From JBDTSW01 sp963797835 (GTDB lineage: Bacteria; Actinomycetota; Thermoleophilia; Solirubrobacterales; 70-9), in assembly GCA_963797835.1 (NCBI GenBank), contig CAWCRN010000019.1, positions 124,001-188,000 on the forward strand: DNA of 64,000 nucleotides, given 5' to 3'. The notes under the pieces are model-generated. The model had not been told where the DNA came from and did no database searches. It worked only from the letters and a program-made list of their open reading frames with translations. Shown in pieces: positions 35,361-47,359 of the stretch. The position numbers were made by a program, and so were the translations under genes. Position 1 is the stretch's first letter, and each line of letters begins with the position of its first letter.

Positions 35361-37005
35361 TCAGGCCAACTCGCGCTTCAGCACCTTGCCCGTCGCGTTC
35401 CTGGGCAAGCGAGTCGAGGAACTCGACCTCGCGCGGGACCTTGTAGGAGGAGAGGTTCGACTTGACGAGCTGCTTCAGCTCGTCCTCGCTGACGTCGCCG
35501 CCCTGCGTGACCACGAAGGCCTTGAGCCGCTGGCCCCAATCATCGTCGTCGACGCCGATCACCGCCACCTCCTTGACCGAATCGTGGCCCGCGATCAGGT
35601 CCTCGACCTCGCGCGGGAACACGTTCTCACCGCCCGAGACGATCATCTCGTCGTCGCGGCCGTCGATGAACAGGCGGCCCTCCTCGTCGAAGTGGCCCAC
35701 GTCGCCGGAGGACAGCAGCCCCTGGTACTCGTCCTTGCCGCCGCCGCCCGTATAGCCCTCGAAGGCCATGTCGTTGCCGACGAAGACGCGGCCGGTCTCG
35801 CCCTGGGGCACCTCGCCGTCGCCGTTCTCGTCGACGATCTTCACGACGGTGCCGCGCGGCGGCTTGCCCGCCGTCCCGGGCGCCGCGCGCAGGTCCTGCG
35901 GGCGTCGCGATCGTCGCCCACGCCACCTCGGTCGAGCCGTAGAGGTTGTAGAGGTTGTCGCCGAACTGGTCCATCCACCGCTCGGCCAGCGGGCCGGGCA
36001 GCGCCGAGCCGCTGACAGCGGTCACGCGCAGGCTGGGGAGGTCGTACTTCGCGAGCGTCTCCTCGTCGAGCTGGAGGATGCGCTGCATCATCACCGGGAC
36101 GACCACGAGCGCCGTGCCTCGTGCTCGGCAACCGCCTTCAGCGTCTCCTCCGGGTCGAACTTGCGCCGGACGACGTAGGTGGAGTTGAGCGCGAGGCCGA
36201 GCTGGAAGTGGGCGAAGCCCCAGGAGTGGAACAGCGGCGCGGCGATCACGGTCGTCTCCCGCGACTGCAGCGGGATCACCGAGAACATCGCCGCCAGCGG
36301 CGCCAGGCTGTCGGGCGAGGAGCGCTGCGCGCCCTTCGGGGTCCCGGTCGTGCCGGAGGTGAGGATGATGAAGCGCGCGGAGTCGGGCGGCGAGCCCGGG
36401 GCGGCGTCGTCGCCGGCCTCGATCATGCTCGTCGATCGTCGTGTCCGGCAACTCGCCGTCGCGCCAGCCCACGAAGCGCTTGACGCCGGAGGTCGGCGTC
36501 GGCGTCGGAGAGCAGCTCGCCGAACTCCTCGTCGTACACCAGCGCGACCGGCTCCTCGCGCGCGATCACGCCCCTCGAGCTGAGGGCCGGAGAACATCGT
36601 GTTCAGGTAGAGCGCGTGGGCGCCCAGCTTGGCGACCGCCAGCGTCACGTCGACGAAGTTGCGGTGGTTGCGCGCCATCACCGCGATCCCCTGGCCGGGC
36701 CCGATCCCCTCGGCCGCGAGGGCGTTGGCGAGAGCGTTGGAGCGCAGGTGAAGGTCGCTGAAGGTCAGCTCGCCGCGCTCGTCGATGAAGGCGACCTCGT
36801 CAGGGTGGTTGATCGCCGCCCCGGCGATCCCCGCGGCGGGCGACGGCCCGTAGCGGACCAGCTCGCGGACCGTGCGAGCGAGCTTGTCCGGGCGCACCGG
36901 CCGGATCACGCCCGCGCCGTGAAGCGTCTTCAGGTTGAACGGCACGTCCGCGATCGGCCCCAGCGGGCCGAGCGTTACGCGCTTGCCGATCGAGCCCAGA
37001 TCCAC
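35361..37005 (-). CDS. AMP-dependent acyl-CoA synthetase (several frameshifts)
   Basis: Fatty-acyl-CoA ligase, about 545 residues if repaired. The P-loop is ILTSGTTGTPKGA; LYNLYGSTEVAWATIA, GRDDEMIVSGGENVFP and the C-terminal GKVLKREL (catalytic Lys region) mark the domain order. Shifts appear near 36575, 36490, 36430, 36120, 35900 and 35390; the last is a doubled T. The number of shifts exceeds that in any other gene here, so true decay cannot be excluded. Confidence 0.8.
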
Positions 37006-37030
37006 GCGCCGGGAGCCTATGAGGCCGCGC

Positions 37031-37493
37031 TCAGTCCACGTCGAGGATGGCCACGGCGATCGCCGCGATCCCCTCGCCGCGGCCGATCCAGCCCATCCCC
37101 TCGTTGGTCGTGGCCTTGACGTTCACCGGGCCGCCGAGCGTCTCGCCCAGCAGGCGCTCCATCTCGGCCCGGTGCGGGCCGATCGCCGGCCGTCTCGCAG
37201 ACGACGGTGACGTCGACGTTGGCGACGGTCACCGCGGACCTGCCGAGGACGGTTCGCAGCAGGTCGAGCGAGTCGGCATCGCGCCAGCGCTCGTCGCTGG
37301 GCGGGAAGTGGTTGCCCAGGTCGCCGAGGCCCGCGGCGCCCAGCACGGCATCGATCACGGCGTGGGTGACACGTCGGCGTCGGAGTGCCCCTCCGAGCCC
37401 CACGTCGTGCTCGATCTCGACCCCCCCGAGCACCAGGCGCCGCCCGTCGACGAAGCGGTGCGAGTCGTAGCCGACGCCCACCCGCGCGCTCAT
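37031..37493 (-). CDS. ispF: 2-C-methyl-D-erythritol 2,4-cyclodiphosphate synthase (frameshifts)
   Basis: MEP-pathway enzyme, about 154 residues. RVGVGYDSHRF (zinc Asp/His), VTHAVIDAVLGAAGLGDLG and FPPSDERW are diagnostic. Shifts near 37400 and 37195 disturb the DAD and C-terminal parts; the corrected end reads NEGMGWIGRGEGI and AILDVD with TGA at 37031. The ATG overlaps the PHP gene stop as ATGA. Confidence 0.9.
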
Positions 37494-38324
37494 CCCAGCG
37501 GCTCCATCCGTCGCTCGCGCTTCCCTCGAAGTGCGCGACCTCGCTCGATGCCCCACGAGCGCATCAGCTCCACGGTCGGACCGTACTCCCAGCCGATGTG
37601 CTCCGGGTACGTGGGCGTCGGAGGAAAGCGAGAAGGCCGCGCCGGCTTCCACCAGCATCTCGGCGAGGGCCGGCGCCGGGTAGAGCTCGCCGACGGGCTT
37701 TCTGAGGCCCGCCGTGGAGACCTCCACGGCCACGCCCGTCTCGGCCACCGCCTCGACGAACGGCTCGTAGTAGAAGCGCACGTCACGCTCCGGCAGGGGT
37801 CGCCCCGAGCCCCAGATCTTCACGAGATCGGGATGGGCCATGACGTCGAAGAGACCGGAGCGGGCCGCCTCCGCCACGGTCTCGAAGTAGCGCCTCCAGA
37901 CCGTGTCGGCGTCGGCGGTCGCCTCCCAGATGTCATACACCTCGTGGTCGACCGCATCGTGGCCGAACGAAGTGGACCGACCCGATGACGTAGTCGAAGT
38001 CGTGCGCCTCGAGAGCGTGGCGGTGCCTGTCCTCGCGACCCGGGCAGGAAGTCCATCTCGATCCCGAGCCGCAGCGGCGATCGCGCGCACGAACTCGACA
38101 GTAGGCGGCGAGGTCGTCCGTGGCGCGCTCCTCCCAGAAGGGGTGGCGCCACAGATCGAGAGCGCGTCGGTGAAGCGATGGATGTGCTCGGAGACGCCCA
38201 GCTCCTCGATCCCCGCATCGGCTGCGGCCGCGAGGTAGCGATCGACGTTCTCCCGTGTGAAGTACCGCTCGGGTGGGGTGTCGTCCTCGTCGGGGCGGAG
38301 GTGCACGTGATAGTCCGTCAGCAC
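37490..38324 (-). CDS. PHP-domain phosphatase, histidinol-phosphatase-like (frameshifts)
   Basis: Metal-dependent phosphoesterase, about 278 residues. Metal-site motifs are present in order: DYHVHL, SEHIHRF, VMAHPDLVKIWG and SLSSDAHV. The closest named group is PHP-type histidinol-phosphate phosphatase (HisJ/HisK). At least four shifts between 38190 and 37620 break the frame. It starts at GTG 38324 and ends MEPLG with TGA overlapping ispF. No other his genes are nearby. Confidence 0.75.
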
Positions 38325-38342
38325 CGGAGGTACGCTAGCGGC

Positions 38343-39343
38343 GTGGTCCACCTGCGGATCGTCGTCCCGAGCCATCAGAGCGGCCACGCCCTGGACCTGC
38401 TCGAGGCCACGCCCTCGGTCTGCAACCTGATCTTCCTCGAGCGCGCCGCGCGGCGGCCGGAGGGCGACGTGATCCTCTGCGACGTCGCGCGCGAGGACGC
38501 GAGCGTGATCGTGTCCGACCTGAAGGAGCTGGAGATCCACCGCGAGGGATCGATCGCGATGGAGGACATCGACTCGCTGGTGTCCGAGCACGCCGAGCGA
38601 GCCGTCCTGGCGGCCGAGGGGCAGCCGAGCGACGCCGTGATCTGGGAGGAGGTCGAGACGCGAACCTCGGAGAACACCGAGCTGTCGGCCAGCTTCCTGG
38701 CGTTCATGACCTTGGCGATGATGATCGCAGCCGTCGGAATCCTCACCGACCAGCTGATCCTGATCATCGGCGCGATGGTTGTGGGCCCGGAGTTCGGGCC
38801 GATCGCCGGGCTATCGGTGGCCTTCGTGCAGCGGCGCATGGACGTGGCCAAGCGCTCGTTGATCGCGCTCGCGGTCGGCTTTCCGGTCGGCATCACAGCG
38901 AGCTTTCTGCTCACGCTCGGCCTCGACGCTGCGAACCTGATCCCGGAGGACTTCACCCAGGAGGGTCACCCCTTCACCGACTTCATCTCGAACCCCGACC
39001 AGTTCAGCTTCATCGTCGCGTTCCTTGCCGGGTTCGCCGGTGTCCTCTCACTGACCAGCACCAAGTCGGGCGCGCTTGTGGGCGTGCTGATCTCGGTGAC
39101 CACGATCCCCGCGGCGGCGAACATCGGCGTCGCCGCCGCGCTCGGCGACCGATCGGAGTGGGTCGGCGCGATGGAACAGCTGGCGCTCAACCTGTTCGCG
39201 ATCTTCCTTGCCTGCATCGCGACCCTCTATCTCCAGCGCCGACTCTACATCCGCCGCCGCCGCGAGCACCTGCACCACGGCGCACGGGAGGCGGCGGGCC
39301 TCCCGCTCGGGCGCAGCCGGCGCGAGGGCAGCGCCACGTATGA
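38343..39343 (+). CDS. DUF389 membrane protein
   Basis: About 330 residues from GTG 38343. An N-terminal soluble domain (residues 1-110) precedes roughly six membrane helices; SASFLAFMTLAMMIAAVGI and IIGAMVVGPEFGPIAGLSVA are the DUF389 hallmarks. Function unknown (TIGR00341-like proteins). The stop is uncertain: the frame runs on past the next gene, but a one-base correction would end it at TGA 39341-39343 just before the small membrane gene. Divergent from the PHP gene by 18 bases. Confidence 0.85.
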
Positions 39344-39355
39344 ACGCCCCGGGCG

Positions 39356-39514
39356 ATGCCTAGGACGGCGACCGACCTGGCGATCCTCGTCGTCGCCTTC
39401 GCGGTGGGTAGCCTGGCGGCGGCCGCCGGCGGTGCTGCGAACGCCGGCACCGCGCTGGCGTTCGGGCAGCTCGCGTTCGCGCTCGCGCTCGTCTGGGTGC
39501 TTCTGCGCCGCTAG
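39356..39514 (+). CDS. tiny two-helix membrane protein
   Basis: 52 residues from ATG 39356 to TAG 39514. Two hydrophobic helices, DLAILVVAFAVGSLAAAAGG and ALAFGQLAFALALVWVLL, are separated by a short Asn/Ala turn, and the protein ends LRR. It follows DUF389 closely and its stop overlaps that of ispD on the other strand. No family recognised; composition and placement support a real gene. Confidence 0.6.
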   Translation: MPRTATDLAILVVAFAVGSLAAAAGGAANAGTALAFGQLAFALALVWVLLRR

Positions 39515-40233
39515 CTCGAGCCCAGCAGCAACTCGGCGATCCGCAGGTCGTCCGGCGTGGTCACCTTCAGGTTGGTGGCCGGCGACGGGTGGATCAGGAC
39601 CTTGCCTCCCGCCTTCTCCACCAGCATCGCCTCGTCGGTCGCCGCGGCGAGGCGCTGCGGATCGGCCGCCAGGGCCTCGCGCAGCGCCTCGATCCGGAAC
39701 ACCTGAGGGGTCTGCGCCGCCCAGAGGTGGTCGCGGCTCTCGGTCCTCGCGATCGTCGGCCCGCCGTGCTCGAACTCCCCCGAGGCGGCCCGCGGCTCGC
39801 GGGCCCGCTTGACCGTGTCCGTCAGCGCCGTCGCGGCGATCACCCCGGCGGCGTCGGGACGGCCGGTGAGTTTCTCGACCAGCTCGTCGGCGAGGCGCGG
39901 GGGCAGAAGCGGCCTTGCTGCGTCGTGGATAGCCACGACCGGGCCATCGACCGTCGCGACGGCCGCCCGCACGGACTCGGCCCGACTGACCCCACCGGTG
40001 ACCACGGTGAAGCCCACCCCTTCCGGGGCGAGGCCCTCGACCTCGGCCTCGTGGCCTGGCGGGGCGGCAACGACGATCGCGCCCACGCTCTCGGCGGCCG
40101 CGAGCGCGGCGAGGCTCCAGGCGACCATCGGGCGCCCGGCAAGCGGGACGAGCGCCTTCGGCGCCCCCGCGCCCAGGCGCTCGCCCGACCCGGCGGCCGC
40201 GATGACCGCCGTCGCCTGTGCGGCAGCGGTCAT
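39511..40233 (-). CDS. ispD: 2-C-methyl-D-erythritol 4-phosphate cytidylyltransferase
   Basis: MEP-pathway enzyme that makes CDP-methylerythritol, 240 residues, intact. AVIAAAGSGERLGAGAPKAL is the nucleotide-binding start; AIHDAARPLL, WAAQTPQVF and ATDEAMLVEKAG are conserved. Directly downstream of carD (27 bases), an order shared with mycobacteria. IspF is not adjacent: three genes lie between. Confidence 0.96.
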   Translation of the reverse strand: MTAAAQATAVIAAAGSGERLGAGAPKALVPLAGRPMVAWSLAALAAAESVGAIVVAAPPGHEAEVEGLAPEGVGFTVVTGGVSRAESVRAAVATVDGPVVAIHDAARPLLPPRLADELVEKLTGRPDAAGVIAATALTDTVKRAREPRAASGEFEHGGPTIARTESRDHLWAAQTPQVFRIEALREALAADPQRLAAATDEAMLVEKAGGKVLIHPSPATNLKVTTPDDLRIAELLLGSS

Positions 40234-40260
40234 CGCGGTGCGCGCGGCCGGATGGGCCGT

Positions 40261-40845
40261 CTAGGCGGCGGCCCCGGCCGGCGCCTTGTCGCCGAACCGC
40301 TCCTCGAGCAGCCCGTCGATGTACTCCTCGGCGCCATCGGCGTCGGTGTCCCGCGCGTACATGAACTCGCTGGCGAGGATCTTCTTCGCCCTGGTGTACA
40401 TCTGCTTCTCGCCCGTGGAGAGGCCCTTCTCCCATTCCCGGATGGCGAGGTTGCGGACCACCTCCGCGAGCTCGAAGACGTCGCCCGTCTTGATCTTCTC
40501 GCGGTTGTACTTGAACCGGCGATTCCAGTTCTTGGGCATATCCGACACCTCGCCGGTGAGAACGTCGGTAACCCGCTTCACATCGTCCTCTCCGATGACG
40601 CGACGCAGGCCGGCGCGGTGCGCGTTCTCGCAGGGAACCATGACGGTCATGTCGTTGTGGAGGATCTTGATGGTGAGGTAGTCACGCTTCTCACCCATCA
40701 TGTCCCGGCCCTCCTTCTTGAGGACGACGCCCGCACCATGATGCGGATAGACGACGTTGTCCCCCTCCTCGAAGGTGCACTCGACGGGGACGAGTTCCTC
40801 GTCGAGCTCGAGCGCTTCCTCCTCTGCTACTGCTGCTTCTGGAAT
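40261..40845 (-). CDS. carD: CarD-family RNA polymerase-binding regulator, probable ATT start
   Basis: Stabilises open promoter complexes, mainly at rRNA promoters. The N-terminal Tudor-like RNAP-interaction domain reads FEEGDNVVYPHHGAGVV; the C-terminal helical domain includes MPKNWNRRFKYNREKI and TGEKQMYTRAKKILASE. An ATG at 40701 would cut off the whole first strand set, so the frame must start earlier. No ATG, GTG or TTG exists upstream; ATT 40845, 7 bases after AAGGGAG, gives IPEAAVAEEEALELD. About 194 residues. A sequence error at the start codon is an alternative. Confidence 0.92.
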   Translation of the reverse strand: MPEAAVAEEEALELDEELVPVECTFEEGDNVVYPHHGAGVVLKKEGRDMMGEKRDYLTIKILHNDMTVMVPCENAHRAGLRRVIGEDDVKRVTDVLTGEVSDMPKNWNRRFKYNREKIKTGDVFELAEVVRNLAIREWEKGLSTGEKQMYTRAKKILASEFMYARDTDADGAEEYIDGLLEERFGDKAPAGAAA

Positions 40846-40899
40846 TGGGTACTCCCTTCTCGTTTGCTGAGGGCGGCCGCTGAGCGGCCGCGGTACTGG

Positions 40900-42012
40900 T
40901 TACGGATGACGGTCGACCGGGTCGACCTCTCGAAGCCTTCGCAGGCCCTCGCGGATGTCGCGCGCGCGGGTCTCCCCCACGCCGTCGACCGATGCAAGCT
41001 CTCCCTCGTCGGCGCCGATCAGCGCATCGAGGTCGCCGAAACGCTGGACCAGGCGCTGCGCGACCAGCCGCGGCAGCCTCGGAATCCGCGAGAGGGCGCG
41101 GTAGCCGCGGGGCGCGATCTCGTACTCGACCGTCGAGGTCTTGCGGTCGTAGCCGAGCAGCTCGGCGAGCCGGCCGAAGTCGAGCACCTCCTCGTGCGGC
41201 AGGGCCGCGAGCTCCTGGAGGGTCTCCTCGACCCGTTGCTCGGTGTCCTCGGAGCTGTAGTCGCGCACGAGGGCGACGCGGTCGGCCATCACCCCAACCA
41301 CGCTCTCCTCGAGCTGCATCTCGATCAGCCGGCCCTCGGTGCCCAGCTCGATGATGTAGCGCTCGACCTCGGTGGCCATCCGCGTGACCATCTCCGCTCG
41401 CTGGAGGAGTGCGAGCGCGTCGTACAGCACGGCCTCACCGGCGAACTCGGCGGCGGTCAGCCTGGCCGACATCTGATCGAGGCGGGAGCGGTACTTCTCG
41501 AGCGTCGCGAGGCCCTGGTTCGCCTTCGACAGGACCGTCGGGATGTCCTGGAGGATGTACTTGATGCCCTCGGCGTAGAGCGAGACGACGTCGCGCCGGG
41601 CGGAGATCGCGATCACCAGGGCGTCGGTCTGCTTCGAGACGCGCTCGGCGGTGCGGTGGCGGGTGCCCGTCTCCATCGAGAGGATCGTCGGGTCGGGCAT
41701 GAGCTGGACGTTGGCCCACGAGATCCTGGTCGCGGAGGGGTCGAGGATGATCGCCCCGTCCATCTTCGCGACCTGGTAGAGCAGGCCCGGGGTGTAGTCC
41801 ACGTCGAGGCGGATGCCGCCGGAGAACAGGAACGAGATGTCGTCGGTCTCGCCGATGACCAGCAGGGCGCCGGAACGTGCGTGGATGATGTTGTCGATGC
41901 CCTCGCGGAGCTGGGTGCCGGGGGCGACCATGTCGAGGGCTCTGAGGAGGCGCGGGTCCTGCCGCGCCTCGAGCTCGTGCAGGTCGTCCGATGAGGGTGC
42001 CACGCGGGTCAC
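40900..42012 (-). CDS. disA: DNA integrity scanning protein DisA, diadenylate cyclase
   Basis: Makes c-di-AMP from two ATP and senses branched DNA. 370 residues, full length. The DAC domain has KMDGAIIL (DGA) and GTRHRTAERVSKQTDA (RHR), both catalytic. A helical linker and a C-terminal helix-hairpin-helix domain (LASVDGVGETRARDIREGL) follow. GTG start at 42012. Next to radA, its usual genetic and functional partner. Confidence 0.96.
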   Translation of the reverse strand: MTRVAPSSDDLHELEARQDPRLLRALDMVAPGTQLREGIDNIIHARSGALLVIGETDDISFLFSGGIRLDVDYTPGLLYQVAKMDGAIILDPSATRISWANVQLMPDPTILSMETGTRHRTAERVSKQTDALVIAISARRDVVSLYAEGIKYILQDIPTVLSKANQGLATLEKYRSRLDQMSARLTAAEFAGEAVLYDALALLQRAEMVTRMATEVERYIIELGTEGRLIEMQLEESVVGVMADRVALVRDYSSEDTEQRVEETLQELAALPHEEVLDFGRLAELLGYDRKTSTVEYEIAPRGYRALSRIPRLPRLVAQRLVQRFGDLDALIGADEGELASVDGVGETRARDIREGLRRLREVDPVDRHP

Positions 42013-42253
42013 TCAGCCATCGATGCGTGGCGAACGCTCATTGCCGATGATGATGGCAAAAACCCCCTGCTCACGACCATGCCGCTAATCCCGGGTGGAG
42101 AGGTCGGATTGGGCTTTGTCAAGCGGGGTGCCGGCTTTCAGGTAGGGCGCGGGATGCGGTCCGAGTCGTTGATTGGACGGTTCGGGGTGCTATGACGCCC
42201 CTAAGTGTCCAGTCGGCGCCCTCGGCCTCCGGGACCGCCGCCCTCACTGCCCA

Positions 42254-42299
42254 GGACGCGGCTGCGCGGTGCCGCGGCGGCCGGGTCTGGACCGCGTCC
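42254..42299 (-). terminator. long stem-loop directly after radA
   Basis: GGACGCGG / CCGCGTCC arms enclose a 30-base GC-rich loop that can pair further. It begins right at the radA stop and lies in the 287-base gap before disA. No T-tract; may be a weak terminator or attenuator. Confidence 0.35.
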
Positions 42300-43689
42300 C
42301 TACGCGGCGCGGCGAATCTGGGTCTTGCCGGGCGCCTTGACGGCCCGCAGGGCGTCGCGCAGGGTCTCAGCCGTGCGCAGCCCGTCCAGCCGCTCGCCGG
42401 CCGGCGGGCCCAGCACCGGCGCAAGGCCGAACTTGGTCGCCTCGGCGACGCGCCGGTCGGCGTGGGCGACGCCTCGCAGCTCGCCGGTGAGGCCGACCTC
42501 ACCGAAGCAGGCCAAGGGGCGGCCCTCCGCGTCTCGGAGCGCCTCCCCGCGGTGTGCCGACGCCAAGCGCCAGTGCCACCGCCAGGTCCGCCCCCGGCTC
42601 GTCCACGCGCACGCCCCCGGCGACGTTGACGAACACGTCCGAGCCGGCGAGGGCGGGGCCGCCGTGGCGGGCGAGGACGGCGATCACCATCGCCAGGCGG
42701 TTGCGATCGATGCCGGTAGCGATCCGCCGCGGGGGCACGATCTCCGTGGGAGCCACCAGCGCCTGGACCTCGACGAGCAGCGGCCTGCTGCCCTCCATGG
42801 AGCACAGAACGACCGACCCGGGCGCCGCGCTCGCCTCGGCGACGAACCGAGCCGAGGCGTCCTCCACCTCGACCAGCCCACCGGCTCGCATCTCGAACAC
42901 GCCGACCTCGCTGGTGGCGCCGAAGCGGTTCTTGAGCGCCCGCAGGGTGCGGAAGTGGCGCTCCCGCTCACCCTCGAAGAAGAGCACGCAGTCCACAAGG
43001 TGCTCGAGCACCCGCGGCCCGGCGACCGCCCCCTCCTTCGTCACGTGTCCGACCAGGATCACCGCGCAGTCGAGCCGCTTGGCGGCCCCCATGATCGCCG
43101 TGGCAGCCTCGCGCACCTGCCCCACCGAGCCCGGCGCGCCGGTCATGCCCTCGGCGTGCATGGTCTGGATCGAGTCGATCACGCACGCCTGTGGGCGCTC
43201 GGCCTCGAGCGTGGCGAGAACCGCCTCGAGCGAGGTCTCGGCGACGGCCGGGACGGCAAGGGCCCCCTCGCCCAGTCGCTCGGCCCGCAGCCTCACCTGC
43301 GCAGCCGACTCCTCGCCCGAGACGTAGAGCACGCCGACGCCCGCGGCCGCGAGGTTCCCCAGTGCCATGCCCGTGATCGTGGACTTGCCGATCCCGGGTT
43401 CGCCGCCGAGAAGCACGAGCGAGCCGGGAACCAGCCCACCCCCGAGCACGCGGTCGAGCTCGGCGAGCCCGGTCCGAAGCCGCGCCACCTCAGGCGTCGC
43501 GACGTCCCGGAGGGCTACCGGCTTGCCGGCCCTCGCCCTGCGGGCACGCCCCGACGCTCCCTTCGCCTCCTCCGCCGGAGCCGTCTCAACGAGTGTGTTC
43601 CACTCGCCACATCCCGCGCAGCGGCCAGACCATGCGAGCGCCTCGTGCCCGCAGGACTGGCAGACGTAGGTGGACCGCCGCTTCGCCAT
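42300..43689 (-). CDS. radA: DNA repair protein RadA (one frameshift)
   Basis: RecA-like ATPase that extends branches during recombination, about 462 residues. N-terminal zinc finger CQSCG...CAGCGEW, Walker A GGEPGIGKST, KNRFG motif (LKNRFGATSEVGVF) and C-terminal Lon-protease-like domain (ASAHRGEALRDAEGRPL, FGEVGLTGELRGV). A doubled T near 42560 (GCGCTTGGCG) shifts the last 85 residues. ATG 43689 fits the family N-terminus AKRRSTYVC. Confidence 0.94.
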
Positions 43690-43753
43690 CGCCCTCGAGC
43701 TTGTCAAGCCCGCCGGACCGCACAGTGCCCCGCGCACCGCCGGGGGGCTCGGC

Positions 43754-43935
43754 TCAGCAGCCGCCCTGGAACTGCCTGTCTGCGATCGACGCGATCGCGT
43801 CGTTCGCGTCGAAGCGGCCCCTGTCGGGGCCGAGCCCTCCGCTGCCGGAGTCGCGCTGGCCGTCCTTGGCCAGGATCGTGTCGTCGTCCGCCTCGCCCTC
43901 GAGTACGTCCTTCTTGGCGCCGCCCACCAGCACGC
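43754..43935 (-). pseudogene. C-terminal fragment of an RTX calcium-binding protein
   Basis: The minus-strand frame ends with VGGAKKDVLEGEADDDTILA, KDGQRDS and LGPDRGRFD, a degenerate GGxGxDxL repeat, then a short tail ending QGGC. RTX proteins have many such repeats; here only the last one or two remain and no start or upstream part exists. It stops abruptly near 43936. Confidence 0.5.
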
Positions 43936-43936
43936 C

Positions 43937-44030
43937 GTGGGATCTCCACATCGCGCTGACCCCGAACATCGCCGACCACCGCAACCACTGCCACCTCGAC
44001 CTGACCCCGGACGCCAGCTTCATCGAGTAG
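43937..44030 (+). pseudogene. C-terminal fragment with an extensin/M15-like metal motif
   Basis: The plus-strand frame reads PWDLHIALTPNIADHRNHCH then LDLTPDASFIE and stop. H-x2-H-x-H-L-D resembles the last metal-binding motif of extensin-like or M15-type proteins. Only some 31 residues remain. Its broken 5' end abuts the broken 5' end of the RTX fragment on the other strand, so the pair marks a deletion or a wrong join. Confidence 0.4.
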
Positions 44031-44058
44031 GCGGCGGCCGGCACGGCCGCAGAGCGGG

Positions 44059-46686
<2,628 letters not shown>

Positions 46687-46856
46687 CTGCTGCCTCTCCT
46701 AACTAATCAGCGTCTCGTGAGTATCGCCATCCGACTGGTCGGCTCCGGCGGGCGCGTCCTGAGGGACGCGGGCGCGCCGGGGCTCTATCCAGCTTCTTCG
46801 GCTGCGCACTGCCGACGGATTAGAACCTCCGGTTTCGTTTAACGGCGAGGCGCCGA

Positions 46857-47324
46857 TTATATCGGGGGGTCCTCGCCTGCCTGCCGCCTCTGGACCTTGC
46901 GATCTCCCGATTTGGGGACTTCGGTGCCCCGCGGCGGCCTCGGGTTCGCCACGTTCGTCCGGTCCACGCCCTCGTACGGCGCGCGGAAACGCAACTCTGT
47001 GGAGCCGCAGCGAAGCTGGTCGCCGTCGTGCAGGCGGCGACGGCGCTCGACCCGCTCCCCGCCCACGAACGTCCCGTTGGTGGAGAGCCCGTCGTCGACC
47101 ACGGCCCAGTCGTCGCCGACCCGGACGACCTCCGCGTGCACGCGCGAAACGTCGCCATCCCAGGGCAGGCCGATGTCGCAGGAAGGGCCGCGCCCGATCG
47201 TCACCTTCTCCCAGCCGTCGAGCAGCGACAGCACCTGCTGGCGCCCGTGCGCGTCCTCCCAGAACAGGAACGGGTCGCCCTGGCGCTCGGCCTCAGCGAT
47301 CTCCGGCGGCTCGGCCACCCTCAC
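46857..47324 (-). CDS. FHA-domain protein
   Basis: 155 residues. A forkhead-associated phosphothreonine-binding domain occupies residues ~35-115: TIGRGPSCDIGLP, VSRVHAEV, STNGTFVGGERV. The basic C-terminal tail has no domain. Probably reads out Ser/Thr kinase signalling, but no kinase lies in the window. Sits between lysS and clpC, where Bacillus has ctsR-mcsAB. On the minus strand a TATAAT box (in CCGATATAATCGG) overlaps its 3' end and might serve clpC. Confidence 0.88.
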   Translation of the reverse strand: MRVAEPPEIAEAERQGDPFLFWEDAHGRQQVLSLLDGWEKVTIGRGPSCDIGLPWDGDVSRVHAEVVRVGDDWAVVDDGLSTNGTFVGGERVERRRRLHDGDQLRCGSTELRFRAPYEGVDRTNVANPRPPRGTEVPKSGDRKVQRRQAGEDPPI

Positions 47325-47359
47325 ATTCGACCACGCCCGCAGGCGAAGCGCAAGGTTCG

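Noticed and set aside
39589..41994. Long plus-strand open frame opposite ispD, carD and disA
   Set aside because: Antisense shadow of three recognisable genes.
42090..42125. TTGACA upstream of disA as promoter
   Set aside because: No acceptable -10 box at 16-19 bases; left unannotated.
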